Source of the DNA: Clostridia bacterium
GTDB lineage: Bacteria > Bacillota > Clostridia > Christensenellales > Aristaeellaceae
NCBI GenBank assembly: GCA_024404395.1
Contig: JAKSPZ010000083.1
Coordinates: 1-5,627 of the forward strand
Length of the DNA stretch: 5,627 nucleotides
Direction of reading: 5' to 3'
The translations under genes and the position numbers were made by a program. Below, piece by piece: positions 1 to 5,627 of this stretch. Every line of letters begins with the position of its first letter. The first letter of the stretch is position 1. The notes under the pieces were generated by a model. That model did not search any database. It was not told the DNA's origin and worked only from the letters and a program-made list of their open reading frames with translations.

Positions 1-458
1 GTGGCGGGCTTGGTGGTGTTGGCAGCGGTGTCGCCCTTGAAGCCGGGCTCGGTGTCGGTGACTTCCAGCTCAACGAAGTTGGGAGCCTGAACGCTGAAGG
101 GAGCGCCCTTGAAGAAGCGGACGGTAACGTTGGTGGTTTCCTTGACGAAGGGGATGGCGTCCTCAACCTGATCATGGGTCAGCATGAGGTCTTCGTAGGT
201 CTCCAGGTCCATGAAGTGATAGAACTCACCATCGTTGTAGGTGTACTGCATTTCCTTGGTGTCGATGTAAGCACGGGGGAACTTATCGGTGGGGTTGAAG
301 GTACGCTCGAGAACAGCGCCGGTGACGACGTTCTTGATCTTGGTGCGGACGAAAGCCGCGCCCTTGCCGGGCTTAACATGCAGGAAGGAGACGATGGTCC
401 AAACGCCGTTGTCCATTTCGAAGGTTACGCCGTTTCTGAAATCACTTGCATTGATCAT
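1..458 (-). CDS. efp: Elongation factor P, 3' end cut by window edge
   Basis: EF-P binds between the ribosomal P and E sites and relieves stalling at consecutive prolines. The visible 152 residues start [10 protein letters not shown] and read as a KOW-like N-terminal domain (about 1-60), then the central OB domain and the beginning of the third domain. The loop that reaches the peptidyl-transferase centre is KPGKG with the tip lysine at residue 32, the residue that is modified in many bacteria; no modification gene is in view. The family is about 185 residues long, so roughly 33 C-terminal residues lie beyond the left edge. The ATG at 458 is supported by GAGGAGG ending 8 bases upstream. It lies 36 bases after the Xaa-Pro peptidase gene on the same strand with no terminator between them, the same pairing as yqhT-efp in Bacillus, so the two are probably cotranscribed. 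Identification rests on strong whole-length similarity to remembered family sequence. Confidence 0.97.
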   Translation of the reverse strand, partial: MINASDFRNGVTFEMDNGVWTIVSFLHVKPGKGAAFVRTKIKNVVTGAVLERTFNPTDKFPRAYIDTKEMQYTYNDGEFYHFMDLETYEDLMLTHDQVEDAIPFVKETTNVTVRFFKGAPFSVQAPNFVELEVTDTEPGFKGDTAANTTKPA

Positions 459-494
459 GGGGAAATCCTCCTCAAAAGATTTTCAGTATTTGTG

Positions 495-1559
495 TCAGAG
501 CGTGATGAGCTCTTTGGGTGCGGTGACGGGATCGATGAAGCCATCTTCGGTCATGATGATGGTATCTTCAATGCGACAGCCGCCAAGACCGGGGATATAT
601 ACGCCCGGCTCGACGGTTACGACGTGACCGGGCAGGAGCACGGTCTTGCTGTCGGGACCAAGCCGGATGTTTTCATGGATGAACAGTCCGACGCCGTGGC
701 CGAGGGAGTGGCCGAAGGCACCGGGGTAGCGCGCGTCCAGATATTCGCGGGCGATGCGGTCCACATCACCGGCGACGACACCGGGACGGATGGCGTCCAG
801 CGCCATCTTCTGTGCGGTGAGGACGGAATCGTAGATGGCTTTGAGCTCGGGAGAGAGCTTGCCGAAAGCCACGGTACGGGTCACATCCGCGCAATAACCG
901 TTGATCTTCGCGCCGAAGTCAAAGGTCAGCAGTTCGCCTTCCGCGATGACATGGTCACCGGGAATGGCGTGGGGGAGAGAGCCGTTGACGCCCGCTGCGG
1001 CGATGGTATCAAAGGCGATACCGTCGGAACCCAGCATGAGCATCTCATAGTCAAGCATGGCCTTGCACTGCTTTTCGGTCAGACCCGTGTGGAGCTTGTC
1101 CAGCAGATTGACGAAAGCCTTGCAGGTGATCTCACATGCCTTGCACATGTCGGCGATCTCACCGGCGTCCTTGAAGTTGCGCATTTCCTCGATGATGTTG
1201 CCGAGGGACTTGAAACTTACCTCGCCGACCGCCTTTTTCAGCGCTGCGGCGTTATCGTAAGTCAGTACGTCGGTCTCGATCATCAGGACGCGAACATTGT
1301 GCTGCCTGCACAGTTCCGCAACGGCGTCTTCTTCATAAAGATCTCTGCTCGTGCGGATACAGCGGCATTCGGGGGCTTGACGTGTGGCCTGTTCCACATA
1401 ACGGAAGTCGGTCAGGATGACGTATTCCGATTCGCAGATGAAAACACAGCCTTCACCGGTATAGCCGGTCATATAGCGCATGTTTTCGGGGCGATGAAGC
1501 AGAACGGCATCAACGTCGCTGCCGGCGATGGCATTCAGTAAAGCTTTACAGCGATTCAC
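495..1559 (-). CDS. yqhT: Xaa-Pro peptidase, M24 family (YqhT/PepP-like)
   Basis: A predicted cytoplasmic two-metal aminopeptidase or dipeptidase that removes an N-terminal residue preceding proline. The 354 residues match the usual length of the YqhT type. An N-terminal creatinase-like domain (about 1-125) is followed by the pita-bread catalytic domain (about 130-354). The five expected metal ligands are all visible: D214 (FDFG), D225 (CADVTRT), H288 (HSLGHGVG), E317 (TVEPGVY) and E331 (CRIEDT). The accessory histidines H197 (LPHAIP) and H295 (FIHE) are also present, so the enzyme looks intact. The start is a GTG at 1559 with GGAGG 8 bases upstream; an ATG seven bases earlier is out of frame and too close to that site. 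The gene has its own promoter after the lgt terminator and leads into efp. Whether it acts on tripeptides (PepP-like) or dipeptides (PepQ-like) cannot be told from sequence. Confidence 0.95.
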   Translation of the reverse strand: MNRCKALLNAIAGSDVDAVLLHRPENMRYMTGYTGEGCVFICESEYVILTDFRYVEQATRQAPECRCIRTSRDLYEEDAVAELCRQHNVRVLMIETDVLTYDNAAALKKAVGEVSFKSLGNIIEEMRNFKDAGEIADMCKACEITCKAFVNLLDKLHTGLTEKQCKAMLDYEMLMLGSDGIAFDTIAAAGVNGSLPHAIPGDHVIAEGELLTFDFGAKINGYCADVTRTVAFGKLSPELKAIYDSVLTAQKMALDAIRPGVVAGDVDRIAREYLDARYPGAFGHSLGHGVGLFIHENIRLGPDSKTVLLPGHVVTVEPGVYIPGLGGCRIEDTIIMTEDGFIDPVTAPKELITL

Positions 1560-1567
1560 AAATCATA

Positions 1568-1572
1568 CCTCC
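1568..1572 (-). promoter_or_regulatory. Ribosome binding site that fixes the GTG start of yqhT
   Basis: GGAGG on the minus strand lies 8 bases before GTG 1559 but only 1 base before the out-of-frame ATG at 1566. The spacing favours the GTG. The ATG would open a six-codon reading frame (MICESL, 1566 to 1546) that overlaps the real start. Confidence 0.75.
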
Positions 1573-1588
1573 ACCATACATATCATAC

Positions 1589-1617
1589 AGTATAGCACAG
1601 TAGTACGATATTTTCCA
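1589..1617 (-). promoter_or_regulatory. Probable sigma-A promoter of the yqhT-efp unit
   Basis: On the minus strand a -35-like TGGAAA (1617-1612, four of six consensus bases) is followed by a 17-base spacer and TATACT (1594-1589). A TGC directly before the -10 gives an extended -10 element, which would offset the modest -35 box. The predicted start of transcription is near 1582, giving a short leader of about 23 bases. A second -10-like TATGAT lies at 1587-1582. The promoter sits just downstream of the lgt terminator, so the peptidase and efp appear to be transcribed separately from lgt. Confidence 0.7.
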
Positions 1618-1636
1618 GTTAAATTTTTCTTTAACA

Positions 1637-1665
1637 AAAGCCGCGCGCCGATGATCGGCACGCGG
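1637..1665 (-). terminator. Rho-independent terminator after lgt
   Basis: On the minus strand, 8 bases after the lgt stop, a 10-bp stem (CCGCGTGCCG with CGGCGCGCGG, one G-U pair) closes a 5-base loop. It is followed by CTTTTG and then an AT-rich stretch. The GC-rich stem and U run fit an intrinsic terminator that separates lgt from yqhT-efp. Confidence 0.85.
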
Positions 1666-1673
1666 GATGAGAT

Positions 1674-2414
1674 CTATTGACGATTTCGACGAAAAACGAG
1701 CAGGGCGACGGCAATGAGCAGAAGCAACAGGCTGAGCAGCTGAGACACGCGGAAAGCGCCCCACATCAGGCTGTCGGTGCGCAGCCCTTCCACGAACATC
1801 CGCTCAAAGGCGTACATGGCGATATACAGAAGGAAAGCGTTTCCTTTTTCGAAGGTTTTTTTTCGTTCGAGGAGAAGGATGGTCACGCAGATGATAACGC
1901 ACCACAGGGATTCATAGAAGAAGGTCGCGCAGTGGAAGCGTTCGCCGATCTTTACGGCGATGGGGAAGAATTGAAGGTGGGGATCGGTGATCTCGATGCC
2001 GAAAGCCTCTTTATTGAAGAAGTTGCCCCAGCGTCCGATGGCTTGCCCGAGGGCGATGCCGGGGGCCGCGAGGTCGGCGAGGCGCAGGAAGGAGATGTGT
2101 TTGATTCGGGCATACAGCGCGCCCGTCAGCAGGGCAGCGATCAGCCCGCCGTAGACCGCGAGACCGCCGCTTCGGATGTCGATCCAGGCGGACAGCGGTG
2201 CATGGGCGAAGGTGTCGAGACTGAAGAGGCAATAGTACAGCCGCGCGCCGACAATGGCCGCGGGGACGCACCACAGAACGAGGTCCAGTGCGGTATCGGC
2301 AGGGAGCCCCAGCCGTTTCTCTCGTCTTGCGGCGACCGTCAATCCCGCCAGAATGCCCAATACGATGGCGACAGCATAAAGCCTGATCTCGATTCCCGCG
2401 ATTCGTATGCTCAC
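1674..2414 (-). CDS. lgt: Prolipoprotein diacylglyceryl transferase
   Basis: An integral membrane enzyme that moves a diacylglyceryl group from phosphatidylglycerol to the lipobox cysteine of prelipoproteins, the first step of lipoprotein maturation. The predicted 246 residues contain about seven hydrophobic segments, including 12-28, 45-65, 85-103, 168-183, 192-208 and 225-241. The Lgt signature GRWGNFFNKEAFG is at 127-139, with GARLYY at 56-61 and EGLRTDSL at 209-216 near the end. The position of the conserved HGG (E. coli His103) is YGG here, with Tyr88; I recall YGG in other clostridial Lgt proteins, so this need not mean loss of function. The GTG at 2414 is chosen because GGAGG lies 7 bases upstream and the promoter places the transcript start near 2442. 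An in-frame ATG at 2444 would be at or before the transcript start, and the longer frame back to 2549 would not be transcribed. The gene is followed by a terminator and appears monocistronic. Confidence 0.96.
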   Translation of the reverse strand: MSIRIAGIEIRLYAVAIVLGILAGLTVAARREKRLGLPADTALDLVLWCVPAAIVGARLYYCLFSLDTFAHAPLSAWIDIRSGGLAVYGGLIAALLTGALYARIKHISFLRLADLAAPGIALGQAIGRWGNFFNKEAFGIEITDPHLQFFPIAVKIGERFHCATFFYESLWCVIICVTILLLERKKTFEKGNAFLLYIAMYAFERMFVEGLRTDSLMWGAFRVSQLLSLLLLLIAVALLVFRRNRQ

Positions 2415-2421
2415 ACCGTCA

Positions 2422-2426
2422 CCTCC
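2422..2426 (-). promoter_or_regulatory. Ribosome binding site that fixes the GTG start of lgt
   Basis: GGAGG within AGGGAGGTGA on the minus strand lies 7 bases before GTG 2414. It falls inside the longer reading frame that opens at 2549 or 2444, which argues that those upstream ATG codons are not the start. Confidence 0.8.
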
Positions 2427-2448
2427 CTGTCGGATACTATTCATACAC

Positions 2449-2477
2449 ACTATACAGCAAAAGAGGACAATTTTCAA
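2449..2477 (-). promoter_or_regulatory. Probable sigma-A promoter of lgt
   Basis: On the minus strand TTGAAA (2477-2472), a 17-base spacer and TATAGT (2454-2449) match the housekeeping consensus at five of six bases in each box. The expected transcript start is near 2442, leaving a leader of about 28 bases that contains the lgt ribosome binding site. Confidence 0.8.
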
Positions 2478-2575
2478 TACAACAGCGCACAAGGAGCTAC
2501 AAGACCGACGCAACACGCTACCAACATCAATCCTTTGTGGAACGCACATCTCGTCTCCCGTTCCTGTGGCTCCCT

Positions 2576-2708
2576 TTGGTAAAGGGAGCTGTCAGCGAAG
2601 CTGACTGAGGGATTGACCAACTTTTTATAGCTTTTCCTTGTCGAGACTATCAATCAAGTTAGTCAATCCCTCCGACTCCACTGACGCGGAGCCACCTCCC
2701 TTTACCAA
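2576..2708. repeat. Imperfect inverted-repeat element (MITE-like or palindromic intergenic repeat)
   Basis: Two arms face each other. The left arm, 2576-2617, begins TTGGTAAAGGGAG and ends GAGGGATTGAC. The right arm, 2662-2708, read on the other strand, begins and ends with exactly the same 13 and 11 bases. The middle of each arm differs: the left carries a 6-bp hairpin with a GAA loop (GTCAGC/GCTGAC, 2591-2605), the right a looser hairpin around 2674-2694. The arms are separated by 44 AT-richer bases. Just outside the left arm, GCTCCCTTT (2569-2577) pairs with AAAGGGAGC (2581-2589) as an alternative 9-bp hairpin. No transposase is present. Similar elements with a GTCAGCGAAGCTGAC core are, from memory, frequent between genes in gut Clostridia, so this is probably one copy of a dispersed family. 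It lies between the two divergent promoters and is not part of either transcript as predicted. Confidence 0.75.
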
Positions 2709-2991
2709 CTCCGCCCGTCAATTGCCTTTGGCAATCGTCGGGTACGCCGCTGCGGTACTGCTGCGCAGTGTCCTCGCGGCTAGTCGTCGTTTCACTCCTC
2801 CCTCCGATGGGAGGCACAAGAATGACGAAGCTTGTTGTACATATCGCTTCTTCGCGGAACACATAATTGCCACAGTGCGTCTTAGCTATGCAGAACGACG
2901 ACATACCCTATGAATCCGCACGTTGGCAAGACACGCATAAAATGCGACGGAATCGTACACGACGCTTTCACAATCGTCACAATATCGTTCC
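2709..2991. other. Non-coding stretch with a run of small hairpins
   Basis: I see no convincing gene here: the open frames lack ribosome binding sites and family features. The left part holds successive small hairpins: ATTGCC-TTT-GGCAAT (2721-2735), an imperfect one ending CGGTAC (2742-2758), ACTGC-TGC-GCAGT (2757-2769) and CCTCCC-GGGAGG with a 6-base loop (2797-2814). From about 2815 to 2991 the sequence is less structured. Just before the rightward promoter CACAATCGT (2969-2977) is followed directly by CACAATATCGT (2978-2988), an imperfect tandem repeat. The region could be an extension of the adjacent inverted-repeat element, a decayed insertion, or an unrecognised small RNA; none can be shown from one copy. 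Confidence 0.5.
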
Positions 2992-3020
2992 TTGCGACAG
3001 GGGGAGGGGCATGATATAAT
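2992..3020 (+). promoter_or_regulatory. Strong rightward promoter for the microprotein and L,D-transpeptidase genes
   Basis: TTGCGA (2992-2997), a 17-base spacer and a perfect TATAAT (3015-3020), with TGA just before the -10 giving an extended -10 element. The predicted transcript start is near 3027, about 24 bases before the first start codon. The spacer is G-rich. An imperfect tandem repeat lies immediately upstream and could be an activator or repressor site, but this is speculation. Confidence 0.85.
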
Positions 3021-3050
3021 AGCGGTGTTTGTGAATGGAGGTCTGTCAAG

Positions 3051-3194
3051 ATGCGCCATAAGATCCGCCTGTCGGCAGTTTTGCTGATCGTGCTGGTAGC
3101 TGCCCTGGCATTTGCCATGGGTGCGATCGTAATTGAAGATACCGCCGTTGTTCGGGTGAATGCATCCGAGATCGTCGTTGAAAATCATGGTTAA
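3051..3194 (+). CDS. 47-residue predicted membrane or exported microprotein, function unknown
   Basis: I do not recognise a family. The reading frame starts at ATG 3051, with GGAGG 9 bases upstream and an extended -10 promoter about 30 bases upstream, so expression is well supported. The product has a basic N-terminus (MRHKIR), a hydrophobic segment of about 22 residues (7-28) and a short polar tail ending VVENHG. This fits a single-span membrane peptide or a signal-peptide-like leader. Its last codons overlap the next gene: the shared bases ATGGTTAA at 3187-3194 contain an ATG of the L,D-transpeptidase frame and this gene's stop. That suggests translational coupling. It could be a partner or regulator of the transpeptidase, or a leader peptide whose translation sets the level of the downstream gene. 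There is no lipobox and no cysteine. Confidence 0.7.
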   Translation: MRHKIRLSAVLLIVLVAALAFAMGAIVIEDTAVVRVNASEIVVENHG

Positions 3195-4635
3195 AGGAGT
3201 TGGAACCAAGTTGCGCAGATTTCTTTGCTGCCTGTTGGCAATCTGTCTGGCAGTGCCCGTGATGGGCGCCTTCGCCGAAAATGATCTTTTCTCCGGAGAC
3301 ATTCCGGATCTCGCCGTCACCGAAGCGACCGCTGAGCCTTCCGCCGAGGAGATGGATACCACCTATGTGGAAGCGGACACCGCCTCTGCCACCGACTACC
3401 AGACGCTGCAGCGCGGCGATAAGGACTCTGACGGCGGCACGGCATATGTCGTTCTGCTCCAGATGCGCCTGATCGAGCTGGGCTTCCTGTCCGGCACTGC
3501 GGACGGTGCTTACGGTGTCGATACCGAGACCGCGGTCAATCAGTTCCAGAAGCTGAACGGTCTGGAGCGCACCGGCATCGCCGATCCCGAGACCCAGCGC
3601 CTGATCTTCTCCGATATCTCCGCCATCACCACCCCTGCTCCCGGTCAGACCATCGCACAGGGCAGTGATGTCATGCGTGTGCAGACCAAGCTTGCCGAGT
3701 GGGGCTTCCTGTCCGGTCCCGTCGACGGCAAGACCGGCGGCGACACCTCCCGTGCGGTCCGCAAATTCAAGAGCTACGTGATGGACAACAATCTGATCAC
3801 GCCCACCCCCACGCCCGCACCCACGCCCACTCCGTCGCCCACGCCTACTCCCGATCCCTATGCCATGCCCGTCATCATCGACGTGCCGTTGGCTACGCCT
3901 ACGCCCGAGCCCACGCCCGAGCCGAATCCCGATGAGCTGATTTCCGACGTGATCGACGAGATGGTCCTGAGCTTTGTTGACGGCGAGTCCGTGTTCCCGG
4001 TCTACCGCACCACGGTGCGCAACGGTGACAGAGGCGACGATGTTGCCCGTGTCCAGACCCGTCTGCATCAGTTGAACTACCTGTATTACGAGACCAAGGC
4101 AGATGGCGCTTTCGGCGGCAACACCGAGCGCGCGGTCGTCGCTTTCCAGCACAAGATGGGTCTGCCCGAGACGGGCGTTGCCGATGAGGCGACCCAGCGT
4201 GCTCTGTTCTCCGCTACCGCGATTCCCACTGCCGAGTATGTCTTCCCCTATAAGATCGGCGTCGATACCGGTGCGCAGCGCGTTTACGTTGCCCGTTGGG
4301 ACGGCAACTCCTACAGTGAGATCGTCAAGACCATGAAGTGCTCCACCGGTAAGAATGATACCCCGACGCCCAAGGGAACCTATCAGGCCTACGGTCCCGT
4401 CGACGGTCAGTGGCATTACTTCAAGGACTTCAACTGCTATGCCCAGTGGGCGTACGGTATCGTCGGCGGTATCCTGTTCCACTCCGTCATCTATAACTCT
4501 TCCAAGCAGCTGGTCTCCAGCTCCGTCAGCAATCTGGGTCGCAAAGCCTCACACGGCTGTGTCCGTCTGTCGGTGGAAGATGCCAAGTGGATCTGCGATA
4601 ACTGCCCCATCGGAACCACCGTCGTCATTTTCTGA
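3187..4635 (+). CDS. Secreted L,D-transpeptidase with three peptidoglycan-binding repeats
   Basis: A predicted exported cell-wall enzyme that would form L,D (3-3) cross-links or attach groups to peptidoglycan stem peptides. Numbered from ATG 3187 it has 482 residues. A signal peptide (basic KLRR, then a hydrophobic run, likely cut after AFA at about residue 30) leads into an acidic Thr-rich stretch. PG_binding_1 repeats follow at about 71-143, 155-200 and 275-343; the first and third have the full pattern ending TGxADxxTQR, and the second lacks that last part. A Thr-Pro linker (205-224) and a second Pro-rich patch (237-248) separate repeats two and three. The YkuD domain is about 353-482, with catalytic SHGCVRL (H456, C458, R460) and an upstream FHS (H432). 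The start is uncertain: ATG 3187 overlaps the previous stop, ATG 3160 has no clear binding site, and TTG 3211 follows AAAGGAG by 11 bases and would still give a complete signal peptide. No lipobox is seen. Confidence 0.93.
   Translation: MVKGVGTKLRRFLCCLLAICLAVPVMGAFAENDLFSGDIPDLAVTEATAEPSAEEMDTTYVEADTASATDYQTLQRGDKDSDGGTAYVVLLQMRLIELGFLSGTADGAYGVDTETAVNQFQKLNGLERTGIADPETQRLIFSDISAITTPAPGQTIAQGSDVMRVQTKLAEWGFLSGPVDGKTGGDTSRAVRKFKSYVMDNNLITPTPTPAPTPTPSPTPTPDPYAMPVIIDVPLATPTPEPTPEPNPDELISDVIDEMVLSFVDGESVFPVYRTTVRNGDRGDDVARVQTRLHQLNYLYYETKADGAFGGNTERAVVAFQHKMGLPETGVADEATQRALFSATAIPTAEYVFPYKIGVDTGAQRVYVARWDGNSYSEIVKTMKCSTGKNDTPTPKGTYQAYGPVDGQWHYFKDFNCYAQWAYGIVGGILFHSVIYNSSKQLVSSSVSNLGRKASHGCVRLSVEDAKWICDNCPIGTTVVIF
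3799..3930 (+). repeat. Thr-Pro coding low-complexity repeats
   Basis: Two patches, 3799-3858 and 3895-3930, are built from near-repeats of the hexamer ACGCCC. They encode Thr-Pro, Ala-Pro, Ser-Pro and Glu-Pro dipeptides and are C-rich and G-poor on this strand. They form the flexible wall-spanning linker of the L,D-transpeptidase. Such tracts often vary in length between strains by slippage in 6-base steps, which would keep the frame. Confidence 0.85.
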
Positions 4636-4654
4636 TTATCTGATAATATAAGTG

Positions 4655-4683
4655 CGGCACATGCCTATTGCATGTGCCGTGTT
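4655..4683 (+). terminator. Hairpin after the L,D-transpeptidase gene, possible weak terminator
   Basis: A perfect 10-bp stem (CGGCACATGC with GCATGTGCCG) with a 5-base loop begins 20 bases after the stop codon. The following run is only TGTTTC, so it may end transcription only partly and let some transcripts continue into the pseudouridine synthase gene. The stem could instead protect the 3' end of the upstream message. I see no clear new promoter between it and the next gene. Confidence 0.5.
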
Positions 4684-4698
4684 TCATGAGGAGCCGAT

Positions 4699-5627
4699 AT
4701 GCGTTCATTTACCGTGGAGAAGGCGGATGACGGACGCCGCCTTGAGAAGTATCTCATAAAGATCATGCCCACCGTCACCATGGGTCCCCGCCAGAAATAT
4801 CTCAGGCTGAAGCGGATCAGGGTCAACGGGAAGCCGGGCAAGGCGGAGACGGTGCTGTCTGTGGGCGATCGGGTGGATGTCTACCTGAACGATGAGTGCT
4901 TTGAGGCAGCCCCCAAGGCGAAGGATCCCTTCTTTTCGAAGATCACGCCGAAGTTGGACATCGTCTTTGAAAACGAGCATCTCATGATCGTCGACAAGAA
5001 GCCGGGACTGGTCTGTCACCCCGACCGAAATGAGAAGGTACATACCCTGCTGACCTACGTGCAGGCGTATCTTTATCAGAAGGATGCCTGGGACGCGTCG
5101 GACAAGTCGGCTTTTGCGCCCGCGTTGTGCAACCGCATCGACCGCTTTACGGGCGGACTGGTAATGATCGCCAAGGACGAAGCCTGCATGCACCTGCTGA
5201 ACGACAACATCCGCGAGCGTTCGCTGGTGAAGAAGTACCTATGCCTCGTGCACGGCAGACCGAGTCCCGCTGCGGGCACGCTGGACAATTTTCTGAAAAT
5301 GAATACCCGCCGGGTCTCCGTTGTACCGAAGTCGGACCCCGACGGGCATCGCGCCATGACGCGCTATCGTGTATTGGAGACCCATGACGGCCTCAGCCTT
5401 GTGGAATGTGAGCTTCTGACGGGGCGCACCCATCAGATCCGCGTTCAGATGGCCAACGCGGGACATCCCCTGCTGGGTGACACCCAGTACGGCGATCCCG
5501 GGCGGGACAAGCGCTACGGGCGCACTTATCAGGCGCTGTACGCCTACAGTCTCACCTTTGATTTCGAAGGAGACGCGGGTGTTCTCAGCGACTTGAACGG
5601 ACGGACCTTCGAAGCGACGGTCGTGCC
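4699..5627 (+). CDS. RluC/RluD-type large-subunit rRNA pseudouridine synthase, 3' end cut by window edge
   Basis: Predicted to convert specific uridines of 23S rRNA to pseudouridine. The reading frame is open from ATG 4699 (GAGGAG ending 5 bases upstream) to the right edge, giving 309 residues without a stop. Residues about 1-65 form an S4-like RNA-binding domain (GRRLEKYL, then KRIRVNGKP). The catalytic domain follows, with KPGLVCHPD near 101-109, the catalytic motif NRIDRFTGGL with Asp148, KKYLCLVHG near 178-186, and the conserved LLTGRTHQIRVQMA at 239-252. The usual HRLDxxTSGL is changed to NRIDRFTGGL, but the aspartate is kept; TGGL occurs in a clostridial branch of the family as far as I recall. 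Family lengths are about 300-330, so only a short C-terminal part should be missing. The exact rRNA target (RluC-like, RluD-like or other) cannot be assigned. It follows the L,D-transpeptidase gene by 63 bases and may be partly cotranscribed with it. Confidence 0.94.
   Translation, partial: MRSFTVEKADDGRRLEKYLIKIMPTVTMGPRQKYLRLKRIRVNGKPGKAETVLSVGDRVDVYLNDECFEAAPKAKDPFFSKITPKLDIVFENEHLMIVDKKPGLVCHPDRNEKVHTLLTYVQAYLYQKDAWDASDKSAFAPALCNRIDRFTGGLVMIAKDEACMHLLNDNIRERSLVKKYLCLVHGRPSPAAGTLDNFLKMNTRRVSVVPKSDPDGHRAMTRYRVLETHDGLSLVECELLTGRTHQIRVQMANAGHPLLGDTQYGDPGRDKRYGRTYQALYAYSLTFDFEGDAGVLSDLNGRTFEATVV

Noticed and set aside
174..1541. Long plus-strand reading frame of 455 codons
   Set aside because: It is opposite the Xaa-Pro peptidase and efp genes, has no ribosome binding site or recognisable domain, and reflects the codon bias of the real minus-strand genes.
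1546..1566. Six-codon frame MICESL overlapping the yqhT start, as a possible regulatory upstream frame
   Set aside because: Its ATG is only one base from the GGAGG, too close for normal initiation.
2415..2549. N-terminal extension of lgt to ATG 2444 or 2549
   Set aside because: The extension crosses the lgt promoter and ribosome binding site; the predicted transcript begins near 2442.
1677..2582. Plus-strand reading frame of 301 codons opposite lgt
   Set aside because: The translation is a hydrophilic low-quality sequence without family features; lgt on the minus strand has clear motifs, promoter and terminator.
2565..2820. CRISPR array
   Set aside because: The repeats are inverted and hairpin-like, not regularly spaced direct repeats with unique spacers, and no cas gene is present.
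2638..2913. Plus-strand frame of 91 codons in the intergenic region
   Set aside because: It begins inside the inverted-repeat element, has no ribosome binding site and no recognisable features; it crosses several hairpins.
3220..3280. Lipoprotein signal (cysteines in the L,D-transpeptidase signal peptide)
   Set aside because: The residues before the cysteines do not fit a lipobox, and the region reads as an ordinary signal peptide ending AFA.
3046..4482. Minus-strand reading frame of 478 codons opposite the L,D-transpeptidase
   Set aside because: It is Gly/Arg/Asp/His-rich shadow sequence; the plus strand carries a signal peptide, binding repeats and an intact catalytic motif.

Overview
The window looks like chromosomal DNA of a fairly GC-rich Firmicute, most likely a gut-type Clostridia (Oscillospirales or Christensenellales-like). 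This rests on GGAGG-type ribosome binding sites, sigma-A style promoters, GTG starts, a yqhT-efp gene pair in the Bacillus/Clostridia arrangement, an L,D-transpeptidase with peptidoglycan-binding repeats and a Thr-Pro linker, and an intergenic palindromic element of a kind I associate with Clostridia. The species cannot be fixed from the sequence alone.

Left half, minus strand: reading right to left, lgt (prolipoprotein diacylglyceryl transferase, 2414 to 1674) has its own promoter and ends in a rho-independent terminator. A new promoter then drives a two-gene unit: an M24 family Xaa-Pro peptidase (yqhT/pepP-like, 1559 to 495) and, 36 bases later, elongation factor P (efp, 458 to 1, cut by the window edge).

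Middle, 2415 to 3050: a roughly 635-base divergent intergenic region. It holds the lgt promoter (minus), a large imperfect inverted-repeat element of about 140 bases, a run of small hairpins, and a strong extended -10 promoter pointing right. I see no convincing gene in it.

Right half, plus strand: the rightward promoter leads into a 47-codon single-span membrane or secreted microprotein. Its stop overlaps the first ATG of a secreted L,D-transpeptidase with three peptidoglycan-binding repeats. A hairpin follows, then a RluC/RluD-type 23S rRNA pseudouridine synthase that runs off the right edge.

Functionally the window mixes translation (EF-P, pseudouridine synthase), peptide turnover (Xaa-Pro peptidase) and envelope work (Lgt, L,D-transpeptidase). 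EF-P and a proline peptidase side by side both concern proline, but that is a thematic link and not a shown pathway. Nothing looks like a defence or mobile-gene system. The parts most worth a second look are the microprotein coupled to the L,D-transpeptidase and the structured repeat between the divergent promoters.
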